From contig DAOSJI010000013.1 in assembly GCA_035367155.1 (NCBI GenBank), positions 1-27,990 on the forward strand: DNA of 27,990 nucleotides, in the 5' to 3' direction. The notes under the pieces were generated by a model. It saw only the letters and a program-made list of their open reading frames with translations. It was not told the origin of the DNA and did not search any database. Position numbers and translations under genes: made by a program. Below are positions 1 to 7,978 of the stretch, piece by piece; positions within the stretch are counted from its first letter, which is position 1, and every line of letters starts with the position of its first letter. Source of the DNA: JAAYSA01 sp035367155 (GTDB lineage: Bacteria > Bacillota_I > Bacilli_A > RFN20 > CAG-826).

Positions 1-103
1 CATCATTTTCATAATTTTGATATGTTCTAATTGGCATACCAAGATATTTAGCACTTTCAACTTGGGTTAACTTTTTACTAACTCTTAATTCTTTTAATGA
101 CAT
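1..103 (-). CDS. XRE-family HTH transcriptional regulator, N-terminal fragment
   Basis: Reading leftward from the ATG at 101-103 gives about 34 residues beginning MSLKELRVSKKLTQVESAKY and continuing LGMPIRTYQNYEN, then the frame runs off the window. The pattern L-x-x-L-R-x-x-K-x-L-T-Q-x-x-x-A-x-x-L-G-x-x-x-R-T-Y-Q-x-Y-E is the usual helix-turn-helix of small Cro/XRE repressors and antitoxins. A GAGGTG ribosome binding site lies about six bases upstream of the ATG. Two near-identical palindromes upstream (144-158 and 177-191) suggest self-repression, which is an inference. The C-terminal part and any downstream partner, such as a toxin, lie outside the window, so repressor and antitoxin cannot be told apart. 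Confidence 0.75.
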   Translation of the reverse strand, partial: MSLKELRVSKKLTQVESAKYLGMPIRTYQNYEND

Positions 104-143
104 GACATCACCTCAATTAATTAATACTATGTCTTTTTAATAT

Positions 144-191
144 ACGCAATTATTGCGTGTTGTTTTGTTTAATGGAACGCAATTGTTGCGT
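144..191 (-). promoter_or_regulatory. Twin palindromic operators upstream of the XRE gene
   Basis: ACGCAATTATTGCGT (144-158) and ACGCAATTGTTGCGT (177-191) are near-identical inverted repeats with centres 33 bp apart, about three helical turns, so bound dimers would face the same side of the DNA. On the minus strand, TTGCGT inside the proximal copy followed after 17 bp by TATTAA could be the promoter, which would put the operator over the -35. The XRE protein is the obvious candidate ligand, by inference. Confidence 0.6.
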
Positions 192-255
192 ATTAATACA
201 AAGTTTATGTCAATTAACATACCAATCTACTGATAAAGCTTAGAGACAATAATAA

Positions 256-304
256 AAATTAGGGAACAATTAACTAATTTTATAACAAGTTTGTTCCCTA
301 ATTT
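256..304 (-). terminator. Terminator hairpin downstream of the fic gene
   Basis: Perfect 14-bp arms (256-269 and 291-304) around a 21-nt loop. On the minus strand the stem is followed by TTTTTATTATT. It starts six bases after the Fic stop codon. The loop is long for an intrinsic terminator. Confidence 0.6.
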
Positions 305-310
305 GAAATC

Positions 311-1234
311 TTATAAATTTAACAAAAATAAATAAGTATCTTCAGCTTCACTTATTAGATCAACGATTATTTGAATAAACTTTGTGTAATCATTTGTAGT
401 ACATGCTTCATCTAAAGCATTATAGTATTCTGTTTTAAATTCATTTTTTATAATAATAGGCGGATACCCGCTTTTGATTAGTTCGAAATTTAATAAGAGT
501 CTAGCAGTCCTTCCATTCCCATCAATAAAGGGATGGATCTTTACAAATTCTCCGTGAAGGTAACATGCTCTTACTACAGGATGTAAATCTTTCCATTTTC
601 GATATTTAGCAATAAGAATCTGCATCTCGATAGGAACATTTAGATAATTTGGCGGAATATGTTTAGCACCACTAATATAGACATTCACATTTCGATATTT
701 ACCTGCGTTTTCTTCATTAATTCCTGTAAGAATAAGATAATGAAGTGATTTTATATCATATTCGCTTAGCTCACTTTCATTAGAAACTAGTTCTTCAATA
801 TAATCAATCGCGTGCTTATGATTAATTGCTTCAAGATGATCTTTTAATGGTTTTCCTTTAATAGTAATACCATTTTCTAAAACAACTTTTGTTTCAGATA
901 ATGTAAGACTATTTCCTTCAATAGCATTTGAGTTATATGTTAATTCAATTGTTAGTTTGTCTTTAAGTTGTTTATTAACGTGAGCTGATAAAGGGCGATA
1001 TGAATCAATCTTCTTTTTCTTTGCATCAACTAGCGTAAAACTAACATCATTAAAAAAGAGGTTATCAACTAACTTATATCTTTTATCAAGTGGTTTTTCA
1101 GCATCTTCACGAATAAACCAAGTTTTTCCTACTTTTTTAGCTCCTTCAATTCTTCCTTCTTGACATAGAACTCTAATTCTTCGTTCTTTTATTTTCCATT
1201 TAGAAGCAAAGTGACTAATCGTACGATAATCCAT
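311..1234 (-). CDS. fic: Fic family protein (probable AMP transferase) with N-terminal HTH
   Basis: 307 residues. Residues 1-45 resemble a small MerR/excisionase-like helix-turn-helix. The Fic core carries the complete motif HPFIDGNGRTAR at 234-245 (catalytic H234, acidic D238, phosphate-binding N240, R242 and R245). Such proteins normally move AMP from ATP to a hydroxyl side chain on a target protein. S102-N-A-I-E106-G107 matches the (S/T)xxxE(G/N) inhibitory helix, placed N-terminal to the core (class II), so the enzyme is expected to be auto-inhibited. The ATG follows GGGAGG, and TATAAT lies just upstream. It lies upstream of and on the same strand as the XRE gene, but a terminator and a separate operator region divide them. 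The target protein is not known from sequence. Confidence 0.9.
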   Translation of the reverse strand: MDYRTISHFASKWKIKERRIRVLCQEGRIEGAKKVGKTWFIREDAEKPLDKRYKLVDNLFFNDVSFTLVDAKKKKIDSYRPLSAHVNKQLKDKLTIELTYNSNAIEGNSLTLSETKVVLENGITIKGKPLKDHLEAINHKHAIDYIEELVSNESELSEYDIKSLHYLILTGINEENAGKYRNVNVYISGAKHIPPNYLNVPIEMQILIAKYRKWKDLHPVVRACYLHGEFVKIHPFIDGNGRTARLLLNFELIKSGYPPIIIKNEFKTEYYNALDEACTTNDYTKFIQIIVDLISEAEDTYLFLLNL

Positions 1235-1251
1235 TTTGTCCTCCCTTTATC

Positions 1252-1267
1252 ATTATACCGATATCGG
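1252..1267 (-). promoter_or_regulatory. fic promoter -10 abutting a 10-bp palindrome
   Basis: On the minus strand CCGATATCGG (a perfect palindrome, 1258-1267) is followed at once by TATAAT (1252-1257) and then AAGGGAGG and the fic ATG. A repressor on the palindrome would block the spacer and -10. No good -35 is visible. Confidence 0.45.
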
Positions 1268-1435
1268 CACAATATAATAATACATTATTAAAAACATCTA
1301 TTCAATAATAGATTGTTAACCAACTTATGTATTTATATAAATTCCTTTAAATAATTAATATAAGTAATCTCAAAGTTATAATCATCGTAACTGCTGCAAC
1401 TAGTTTTTTTAAATTAAACCCAATAGCGCTTTATC

Positions 1436-1464
1436 GTTTAAAATTATTTAAAAAAGTCTATAAT
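1436..1464 (+). promoter_or_regulatory. Probable promoter of the deaminase gene
   Basis: TATAAT at 1459-1464 with a weak -35 (GTTTAA, 1436-1441) 17 bp upstream. AAGGAG at 1488-1493 is the ribosome binding site for the ATG at 1500. The rest of 1235-1435 shows no other feature. Confidence 0.45.
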
Positions 1465-1499
1465 AGTAAATAGATAAATAACTCATCAAGGAGAAAATA

Positions 1500-1840
1500 A
1501 TGAATAAATTCATGAAAATGGCTATTGCCGAAGCTAGAAAAGGCATTCGGGCAGGCCATGGCGGTCCTTTTGGTGCTGTAATTGTTAAAGACGGTGTTGT
1601 AATTGCAAAAGGACATAACCAAGTACTTAAAAACAATGATCCCACGTGTCATGGGGAAATGCAGGCAATTAGAAAAGCTTGTAAAAAACTAAAGACCTTC
1701 GATTTGTCAGGTTGTGAAATTTATACTACCGGCGAACCTTGTCCAATGTGTATGTCTGCAATATTGTGGGCTAATATTGAAAAAGTATATTATGGATGTA
1801 ATATTCTTGATACAGAAAACATTGGGTTTAGAGATGCTAA
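1500..1840 (+). CDS. Guanine deaminase-like CMP/dCMP deaminase, 3' end lost in gap
   Basis: 113 residues are visible before the run of N. The zinc site of the cytidine/guanine deaminase fold is complete: H51-G-E53 (C-H-G-E in place of the usual H-A-E), and PCPMC with C81 and C84. The stretch around G21-G-P-F-G-A-V-I-V-K-D and N46-D-P-T resembles B. subtilis GuaD more than TadA or ComEB, so hydrolysis of guanine to xanthine in purine salvage is the likely reaction. About 40 C-terminal residues are missing compared with the usual length near 155. An apparent continuation past 1940 is an artefact, because the bases after the gap belong to an opposite-strand gene. The start is supported by AAGGAG seven bases upstream. 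tRNA adenosine deaminase is the main alternative. Confidence 0.75.
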
Positions 1841-1940
1841 NNNNNNNNNNNNNNNNNNNNNNNNNNNNNNNNNNNNNNNNNNNNNNNNNNNNNNNNNNNN
1901 NNNNNNNNNNNNNNNNNNNNNNNNNNNNNNNNNNNNNNNN
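1841..1940. other. Assembly gap (100 N)
   Basis: Exactly 100 undetermined bases, the conventional filler for a scaffold join of unknown length. The two flanking genes converge into it and both lose their 3' ends. Adjacency across the gap should not be read as true spacing. Confidence 0.98.
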
Positions 1941-2614
1941 AGGATAAGATTACCATTTACCATATTAAAGAAAATAGAATAAGGTGTCCCATCATGCCTC
2001 TCAAGAAACATATAGTTATAAGGTATTGTTAAGTTAGCGATTTGAGCTAAAATAACAAAACCTGCTAGCATAAGACAAGATATCCACATATTCTTGATTT
2101 TTAAAGTAGCCATTCCAGTAATAGCAATAAAAAGCGAGGAGAAAGCTGAAATACAATGCGTTATTGCACTTACTACATTATCCATACCTATAACAGGATA
2201 TGCATTATAATTTTGAGCTGCTCCAACGGTACCAGAAATACCTGCAATAAAGCCAAATATTAATACAAAATCTAACGAGGCCTCTTTAAGTCTTCCTTTA
2301 GTAAAAGCGGCTAAAGGTAGGGCAATTAACATAATAGAGCATAAAAATAAAGGTAGTGTATGTAAAATCGTATTAATAAAATTACCGTTTCTAAGACAAA
2401 GAACAATAATTTTAAATATTTCAAAGATGTTAATAGAGATAGCAGCAATTACGATTGTTCTTTGTTTAACTTTTTCATTATTTCTAAACTTAAGACCTAA
2501 GAAAATACCTAAAAAAATCATTATTGAAATCATAATGCTAGTAAAAAGGATATGTTGCCAGCTCCAGGCACCTTCTGGCACTCTTTTATATTCAGGAATA
2601 CCAAAGAAATCCAT
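1941..2614 (-). CDS. YwaF-like (TIGR02206-type) integral membrane protein, 3' end lost in gap
   Basis: 224 residues are visible, with about six hydrophobic segments (roughly residues 23-41, 53-74, 83-104, 112-133, 150-170 and 177-197). The H-T-L-P-L-F-L-C-S-I-M-L stretch near residue 86 recalls the L-P-L-H-L-C-S motif of the YwaF/TMEM164-like family, whose function is unknown. The usual family length is about 230, so only a few C-terminal residues may be missing. The ribosome binding site is poor: AAAGG lies about 16 bases before the ATG, leaving the start uncertain. A terminator just upstream separates it from the secreted-protein gene. The family assignment is from memory of the motif. Confidence 0.55.
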
Positions 2615-2713
2615 TAAATGATTTTTTTAAACCTTTCTATAAATATTAATTAACTACAAATTTATAGATTTTTCAATAGGAAACAAACTTAAATTCATAT
2701 AAATTTAGTTAAA

Positions 2714-2739
2714 AAAACTGGTTCACCCGAACCAGTTTT
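2714..2739 (-). terminator. Intrinsic terminator after the secreted-protein gene
   Basis: AAAACTGGTTC (2714-2724) pairs perfectly with GAACCAGTTTT (2729-2739) around ACCC. On the minus strand a run of seven T follows. The T-run on the plus side is shorter, so it could also work weakly in the other direction. Confidence 0.9.
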
Positions 2740-2759
2740 ATTTTGGATTGTTCCTATTT

Positions 2760-4124
2760 TTATATAGTTCTAATAATTGGGTTAGAGTAAATAACCATAT
2801 GACCCGCTTTAGCGGTTCCATCTGGATTTCCGTAGTTAACGGCTTGTAATTCAAAGGTTTCTAGTGAAAATGTTTCATCTGTATATGTTTCTAAAAGTGT
2901 ATTTGTGTATACCCAAAAGCCATTAATAAATATTTTGTATATATTGCCACTTATTTGATAAGTCACATTAAAGAACGGTAAATTAACTGCTTCGTATGCT
3001 TCTCTTAGTGTCGTAGTTGGATCATCAAGTACTGTAACTGTATCTGGGTCTTGAAACACCCATGCGTTTGAACCAGCATCCCATTCATAATTCGTAATGA
3101 AACGTCCGGCCCAATATGGCTTATAAAGTGTATTAACTGTACCAATTGGGTCATAGTTATCATTACCAATATAAGTTTGTAAATACATTCTATTGCTTGG
3201 ATCCGTTCTATCAATATTAGAGGCTGATAAGCTTACCCATGGGGCAACACAGAACCATTCATCAGTGTTATAGAATATTCCTGGATCAACAATAGCAGTT
3301 ACACTTATTTCAAACGATGAACTATAAAATTCACCAAATCTTGTTGTAGTGTAATTAGGTGTAGTTCCATCAAGAGAGTAATTTCTCATACTAATACCGT
3401 TCCAGCGGTACCACGCATTAGGTCTTGTCGCAGGAGAAACTACAGTTTCACCTGAATAATTATTAGTAATATCAGTTGGATTTGTGGTAAATGATAAACC
3501 ATCATGGTATATCTGAATGTTAGTAGCTAGTGATCTTGCTCCGTAATAATGATTAACACCGGGTTCAAAAAAGAAATTTTGATCATTATCATTATTACAA
3601 TGGAACCCAATTTCAATTGATTCAATTTCAATTGGAGTAAGTGAATCTGTTAATACTAACAAAAATCCTCCTGGATTAGTAAGTTGCTTTTTAACGCCAC
3701 TAGTTAATAGATCAGCGGCAGTAGGTGTAAAGCGTTCAAATAGTGTATCAGTTACAATAGCATAAAGATTTCCAGTTCCTGTAAAGGTTGATCTTACTTC
3801 TGCTATACCGTTAATGACAGTTAAATTCATTAATACGCCAGGTCTAGTGCTATCTGTAGCCGACAAAACAAGAAATTTGTCATTTTTTTGTGCGCTTGCA
3901 GTTGAATAATAATAACCATCATTCTCTGTGTTAAACATCCCAATTGGACCTCCACTTTCGCCTGGACCATCTATAGCAGTTAATGTCCTTGTATAGGCTG
4001 GAGAAAGTGGATCAGCTTTAAAGCGATTTAAATAACCAGATTTGTTAAGTGAATAAAATAACCCAAATGTGCCAAGTAATAAAAAACTAATCAATATTAA
4101 GGCACGCTCTTTTTTATGTTTCAT
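2760..4124 (-). CDS. Secreted or membrane-anchored protein of unknown function
   Basis: 454 residues. An N-terminal basic stretch (MKHKKER) and a hydrophobic segment (about residues 8-26) without a lipobox cysteine indicate export with a signal anchor or signal peptide. The rest is rich in T, N, Y, G and D with alternating beta-strand character and no obvious catalytic motif. The C-terminal third (about 330-454) reads like a concanavalin-type beta-sandwich, for example Y-Q-I-S-G-N-I-Y-K-I-F-I-N-G and the closing M-V-I-Y-S-N-P, but this is only a resemblance. AGGAG precedes the ATG. It has its own strong promoter and terminator and so forms a single-gene unit downstream of phoR. I do not recognise the family. 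Confidence 0.75.
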   Translation of the reverse strand: MKHKKERALILISFLLLGTFGLFYSLNKSGYLNRFKADPLSPAYTRTLTAIDGPGESGGPIGMFNTENDGYYYSTASAQKNDKFLVLSATDSTRPGVLMNLTVINGIAEVRSTFTGTGNLYAIVTDTLFERFTPTAADLLTSGVKKQLTNPGGFLLVLTDSLTPIEIESIEIGFHCNNDNDQNFFFEPGVNHYYGARSLATNIQIYHDGLSFTTNPTDITNNYSGETVVSPATRPNAWYRWNGISMRNYSLDGTTPNYTTTRFGEFYSSSFEISVTAIVDPGIFYNTDEWFCVAPWVSLSASNIDRTDPSNRMYLQTYIGNDNYDPIGTVNTLYKPYWAGRFITNYEWDAGSNAWVFQDPDTVTVLDDPTTTLREAYEAVNLPFFNVTYQISGNIYKIFINGFWVYTNTLLETYTDETFSLETFELQAVNYGNPDGTAKAGHMVIYSNPIIRTI

Positions 4125-4144
4125 AATGAGTCTCCTATGATTTT

Positions 4145-4173
4145 ATTAAATATTATTTTATATATATTGTCAA
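4145..4173 (-). promoter_or_regulatory. Sigma-A type promoter of the secreted-protein gene
   Basis: On the minus strand TTGACA (4168-4173), 17-bp spacer, TTTAAT (4145-4150). It lies in the 128-bp space after phoR, where I see no convincing hairpin terminator for the phosphate operon. Confidence 0.75.
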
Positions 4174-4252
4174 AACTAAACGAAAAGCAAAAAACAATTA
4201 ATATAAAATACTCTCATATAATGTGAATATTTTTTTGACTTAATTTTTAAAA

Positions 4253-5914
4253 TTATTTTTTAAGATTAAAATCTATTGTTATATTTGTCCCTTTACCAAT
4301 ATGAGATGTAAGCGTAATGTTATAGCCATATAATTCACAAATATGTTTAACAATCGCTAGACCTAAACCAGTGCCTCCGCTGTCTTTACTTCTTCCTTTA
4401 TCGACACGATAAAAGCGTTCAAAAACGCGGTGCTTATCACTTTCAGCAATTCCAATTCCAGTATCACTAATAGTTAATTCATTATCTTTCAAACTAACTT
4501 TGATGCTTCCCTTATCTTTGTTATATTTAATAGCATTATCAATAAGGTTACGGACTAATTCATCAATTAATTTATATTCACTAATAATTTCTGTTGGTTC
4601 AACATTTAGCCTTAGAGATATTCCTTTTACTTTCATGCGTTCTTCCATTGATTCAACAATATCTCGAACTACTTGATCAAGAGCCACTTTTTCTTCAACT
4701 CTAACATAGTCTTGTTCAAGCATAGCTAAATCTAACATATCTAAAAGAATATTTTTCATGCGCATTGCCTCACCTAATGTTTTATGAGAATAATCTCTAA
4801 CACTACTTAAATCATTTGCAATACCTTCAGTTATCATTTGTTGATAACCAATAATACTAGTAAGAGGTGATTTTAATTCGTGAGAAGCATTTTGAAAAAA
4901 GTCTTTTTTTGTTTTATTTACATTATGTTCAATTGTTATATCTTCAAAAGTAACAACTAATCCACCCGTAAGCCAAGTCATATCAATTGGCGTTACTATA
5001 CATTTAATTGTTTTTCCGTCCTCCAAATATAAGTAATTACTGGCCTTTCTTTCTTTTAAGCCTTCTTCGATTAAGTTTTGAAGTTCAATACTTCGAATAA
5101 AATTAACATAATGACGATTTAGGACATTTGATTCAATTTCAAAAATCGTCTTTAATTGTTTGTTAACCAAAATAAGTCGACCATTACTGCTAATAAGGGC
5201 TACACCTTGCTTTAAAGTGTCCAAAACCGTGGTTATTTCTTCATTTTTGGCCTCAATTTCACTAATTTTACGACTAAGTTTATCTGCTAAAGAGCCAACA
5301 GCATAAGGAATGTCGTCAATATCTTTTGCTTCTTTTATTTCTGTTTCAAGGAGGTCACCAAGAGAATGTATTGATGAATTTATTGGCACGAGATTATTTT
5401 TAATAAATAGTGCAATTAGTAAAGTAGATACTCCACCAACAATAACAAAACTAAGAAATCCCCAAAAAATAAGACTACTAATTTTAGTTGTCATTACAGT
5501 AAAAGGAATTGAAATAACTAAATAGTAATTATCATCAAGTCCTGCTACATACATCATTGTTTTCTTATCGCTTTCTGAGTAGCGAACAAAAACCTCACCT
5601 AAGTTTTCACTTTGTAAACAAGGACGCTCAAGTTCATTATTGCTCGTTAACTCATCTTTTGTATCTAGAACTATTTCACCTTCTTTTGAGATAATTGTAA
5701 GTCTAACATCGCTATTCATGTCTAGAATTGCGGCTTTAGTCTCAGTAAAATTATCACCTGTAAAATAAGATGAACTAAGAGAGAGAAAATCTCTTACTCT
5801 TACTTCACTATCTTTATAGTCACGGTTATAAATAACTAGAGACGATGTTAAAATAACGCTAATAAGCGTAATAAATAAAATAATAATGTTAGAAATAATT
5901 AATTTCTTTTTCAT
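4253..5914 (-). CDS. phoR: Phosphate regulon sensor histidine kinase PhoR
   Basis: 553 residues. Segment 7-29 is membrane-spanning, about 30-140 is extracytoplasmic, and 146-171 is a second span, followed by a HAMP-like linker (to about 222), a PAS domain (about 225-330), the HisKA box with H345 in N-A-S-H-E-L-K-S-P, and a HATPase domain with the N box (D-N-A-I-K-Y-N), D-T-G-I-G-I, F-E-R-F-Y-R and G-G-T-G-L-G-L-A. This is the domain order of Firmicutes PhoR. It should autophosphorylate and pass phosphate to the adjacent response regulator. Its ATG directly follows the TAG stop of that gene (TAGATG) with no clear ribosome binding site, suggesting translational coupling. Its place as last gene of the pst operon supports phosphate sensing, probably through PhoU and the transporter. 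Confidence 0.92.
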   Translation of the reverse strand: MKKKLIISNIIILFITLISVILTSSLVIYNRDYKDSEVRVRDFLSLSSSYFTGDNFTETKAAILDMNSDVRLTIISKEGEIVLDTKDELTSNNELERPCLQSENLGEVFVRYSESDKKTMMYVAGLDDNYYLVISIPFTVMTTKISSLIFWGFLSFVIVGGVSTLLIALFIKNNLVPINSSIHSLGDLLETEIKEAKDIDDIPYAVGSLADKLSRKISEIEAKNEEITTVLDTLKQGVALISSNGRLILVNKQLKTIFEIESNVLNRHYVNFIRSIELQNLIEEGLKERKASNYLYLEDGKTIKCIVTPIDMTWLTGGLVVTFEDITIEHNVNKTKKDFFQNASHELKSPLTSIIGYQQMITEGIANDLSSVRDYSHKTLGEAMRMKNILLDMLDLAMLEQDYVRVEEKVALDQVVRDIVESMEERMKVKGISLRLNVEPTEIISEYKLIDELVRNLIDNAIKYNKDKGSIKVSLKDNELTISDTGIGIAESDKHRVFERFYRVDKGRSKDSGGTGLGLAIVKHICELYGYNITLTSHIGKGTNITIDFNLKK

Positions 5915-6577
5915 CTAAATTTTATAGCCTACACCATAGACTGTCTTAATAAAAGTAGCATCATCATCTAGTTTATTACGAAGCGATTTTATATGCATAT
6001 CAAGTGTTCTACTTTCAAATGCTTGTTCTACTTTCCAAATTGTCTTAAATAATTGTTCGCGCGAGATTACATTAGGTGAATTTTTCATTAAGGTTTCTAA
6101 AATACTAAACTCGCGGTTCGTAAGTTCGATAACTTCACCTGCTTTTGTAACAACGCGCTCTTTTGTATTAAGTGTTACATCTCCAATCGTTATTACTTCA
6201 CTTTTAGCAATTCGACGCATTTTTGCATCAACTCTTGCCATTAGTTCAAGTAGATCAAACGGTTTTTCAATGTAATCATCTGCACCTAAATCAAGATTTT
6301 CGACTTTGTCGGTTACAAGGTGTTTAGCAGAAATTACAATAATTTGAATTTCATCATTAAGTGTATCACTTCTTATTGTTTTTAAAATTGAAGTTCCTGA
6401 CATATCAGGAAGCATTAAATCAAGGAGAATTAGTTGTGGCTTTTCTTTGTTAAATGCTTCAAAAAAAGATTTCCCATCATGAAATGTTTTTACATTATAG
6501 CCTTGTTTTGTAAGGGTTTTATTAATAATTAAGGCTATATCATGGTCATCTTCAACTGAATAAATTAGTTTAGCCAC
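5915..6577 (-). CDS. phoP: Phosphate response regulator PhoP/PhoB (OmpR family)
   Basis: 220 residues. The receiver domain (about 1-115) has the acidic pocket E9-D10-D11, phosphoacceptor D53 in L-L-D-L-M-L-P, S83 and K105-P. The C-terminal winged helix (about 125-220) carries the OmpR-type L-T-N-R-E-F-S-I-L-E-T-L and ends V-Y-G-V-G-Y-K-I. The start is GTG at 6575-6577, supported by AGGAGG seven bases upstream. It follows phoU by 11 nt and abuts phoR. The expected targets are the TTTACA-type repeats upstream of pstS, making the operon autoregulated. PhoP (Bacillus) and PhoB (enteric) are names for the same role, and sequence cannot choose between them. Confidence 0.92.
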   Translation of the reverse strand: MAKLIYSVEDDHDIALIINKTLTKQGYNVKTFHDGKSFFEAFNKEKPQLILLDLMLPDMSGTSILKTIRSDTLNDEIQIIVISAKHLVTDKVENLDLGADDYIEKPFDLLELMARVDAKMRRIAKSEVITIGDVTLNTKERVVTKAGEVIELTNREFSILETLMKNSPNVISREQLFKTIWKVEQAFESRTLDMHIKSLRNKLDDDATFIKTVYGVGYKI

Positions 6578-6588
6578 CTACTTACCTC

Positions 6589-7227
6589 CTAGACAATCAT
6601 CTTATCTTTATAATATCCCGATTTAATGTAAACAACCCATTCAGCGATATTAACAGAATGATCAGCAATTCTCTCTAAATATTTTACAACTAAAGTTGTA
6701 TAGATAGCAAACTGGAGATAATGTGCGTCACCATCTTTTTTAGAAGCAAGCGCATTAATAATTTCTAAATATTTAGAATCAACATAGTCATCATCAGAAA
6801 TAACTTCATTAGCTAATTCAACATTTTTATCAGTGTAGGATTTAATTGAACGTTTAATCATATCAACGACAAAAAGAAGGAGCGATTCAATTTCTTTATT
6901 TTTATTATCTTTATATGGTTTTAACTTTTTAGCAAAACGAAGAATATCTTCAGCATGATCTCCAATTCGCTCAAGGTCACTTACAAGCTTTAAAATACCA
7001 GTCGTTTCTTTTAAATCCCTAGCAAAAAGCCGCTCTTTTAACATTATGTTGATGCACATCTCTTCAACCATGCGTTCATATTGGTCGATTAAATCATCAT
7101 TAATGCTTTCGACTTTTGACTTACCTAGATAGAAGTCCATTGCCTCATTAATATTAACGATGACAGCATCACACATCCTAAGAAGTAGCGTATTTAATGT
7201 TTCTAGTTCTGTTTCGATGTTTACCAT
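6589..7227 (-). CDS. phoU: Phosphate transport system regulatory protein PhoU
   Basis: 212 residues, all helical, made of two repeats of the PhoU three-helix unit. Each carries the family's E/D-rich metal-site pattern: I-L-K-L-V-S-D-L-E-R-I-G-D-H-A-E-D in the first repeat and V-V-K-Y-L-E-R-I-A-D-H-S-V-N-I-A-E-W in the second. PhoU is cytoplasmic, associates with PstB and PhoR, and damps both uptake and PHO signalling when phosphate is plentiful. Its ATG overlaps the pstB stop by one base (TAATG), so translation is coupled to the ATPase. The length is normal for the family. Confidence 0.93.
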   Translation of the reverse strand: MVNIETELETLNTLLLRMCDAVIVNINEAMDFYLGKSKVESINDDLIDQYERMVEEMCINIMLKERLFARDLKETTGILKLVSDLERIGDHAEDILRFAKKLKPYKDNKNKEIESLLLFVVDMIKRSIKSYTDKNVELANEVISDDDYVDSKYLEIINALASKKDGDAHYLQFAIYTTLVVKYLERIADHSVNIAEWVVYIKSGYYKDKMIV

Positions 7228-7976
7228 TATCCAAACCTCCCTGTAATATAGTCTTCTGTTCGTTTATCTTGTGGATTACCAAATATACTTGTTGTTTTAT
7301 TTACTTCTATTACCTCACCAAGAAGGAAGAAAGCAGTATAGTCACTAATACGAGCTGCTTGTTGCATATTATGTGTCACTATAATAATAGTATAATCTTT
7401 CTTTAACTCTTGTAATAGTTTTTCAATTGTTTGTGTTGCAATTGGATCAAGAGCAGATGTTGGCTCATCTGCTAAGATAACTTCTGGCTCCATTGCAATG
7501 CAACGAGCAATACAAAGTCGTTGTTGTTGACCGCCTGAAAGACCAAGAGCAGAATCTTTTAGACGAGTTTTAACTTCTTCATATAAACCAGCCTTTTTTA
7601 AAGAATCCGTAACGATTTTGTTAAGTTTTTCTTTCTTTTTGATTCCTGCACAGCGTGGCCCGTAGGCGACATTATCATATATAGACATTGGAAATGGGTT
7701 TGGTTTTTGAAAAACCATTCCAACACGCGTTCTTAAATCAACCGTATTTAAAGTATTAATATCTTTTCCTTCAAAAGTTATGTTACCTTCTATTTTGCAA
7801 CTTGGTATTAAATCATTCATCCTATTAAGACAGCGAAGTAAAGTTGATTTTCCGCAACCTGAAGGACCAATAAAGGCGGTGACTTTATTTTTATAAATGT
7901 CTAAATTGACATTTTTTAGGGCGTGCGTTTCCCCATAAAATAAATTTAAATTTTCAATTTTAAAGATAGCTTCCAT
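7227..7976 (-). CDS. pstB: Phosphate ABC transporter ATP-binding protein PstB
   Basis: 249 residues, standard length. Walker A GPSGCGKST at 37-45, Q-loop Q90 in V-F-Q-K-P-N-P-F-P (a PstB hallmark), signature LSGGQ at 146-150, Walker B V-I-L-A-D-E at 166-171, D-loop S-A-L-D and switch H202. It forms the cytoplasmic ATPase dimer that powers PstC/PstA. A GAGGAG ribosome binding site sits inside the 3' end of pstA, and only two bases separate the genes. Confidence 0.96.
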   Translation of the reverse strand: MEAIFKIENLNLFYGETHALKNVNLDIYKNKVTAFIGPSGCGKSTLLRCLNRMNDLIPSCKIEGNITFEGKDINTLNTVDLRTRVGMVFQKPNPFPMSIYDNVAYGPRCAGIKKKEKLNKIVTDSLKKAGLYEEVKTRLKDSALGLSGGQQQRLCIARCIAMEPEVILADEPTSALDPIATQTIEKLLQELKKDYTIIIVTHNMQQAARISDYTAFFLLGEVIEVNKTTSIFGNPQDKRTEDYITGRFG

Positions 7977-7978
7977 AA

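Noticed and set aside
1940..1982. Apparent C-terminus of the deaminase after the gap
   Set aside because: These bases encode the opposite-strand membrane protein; the continuation exists only because N was translated.
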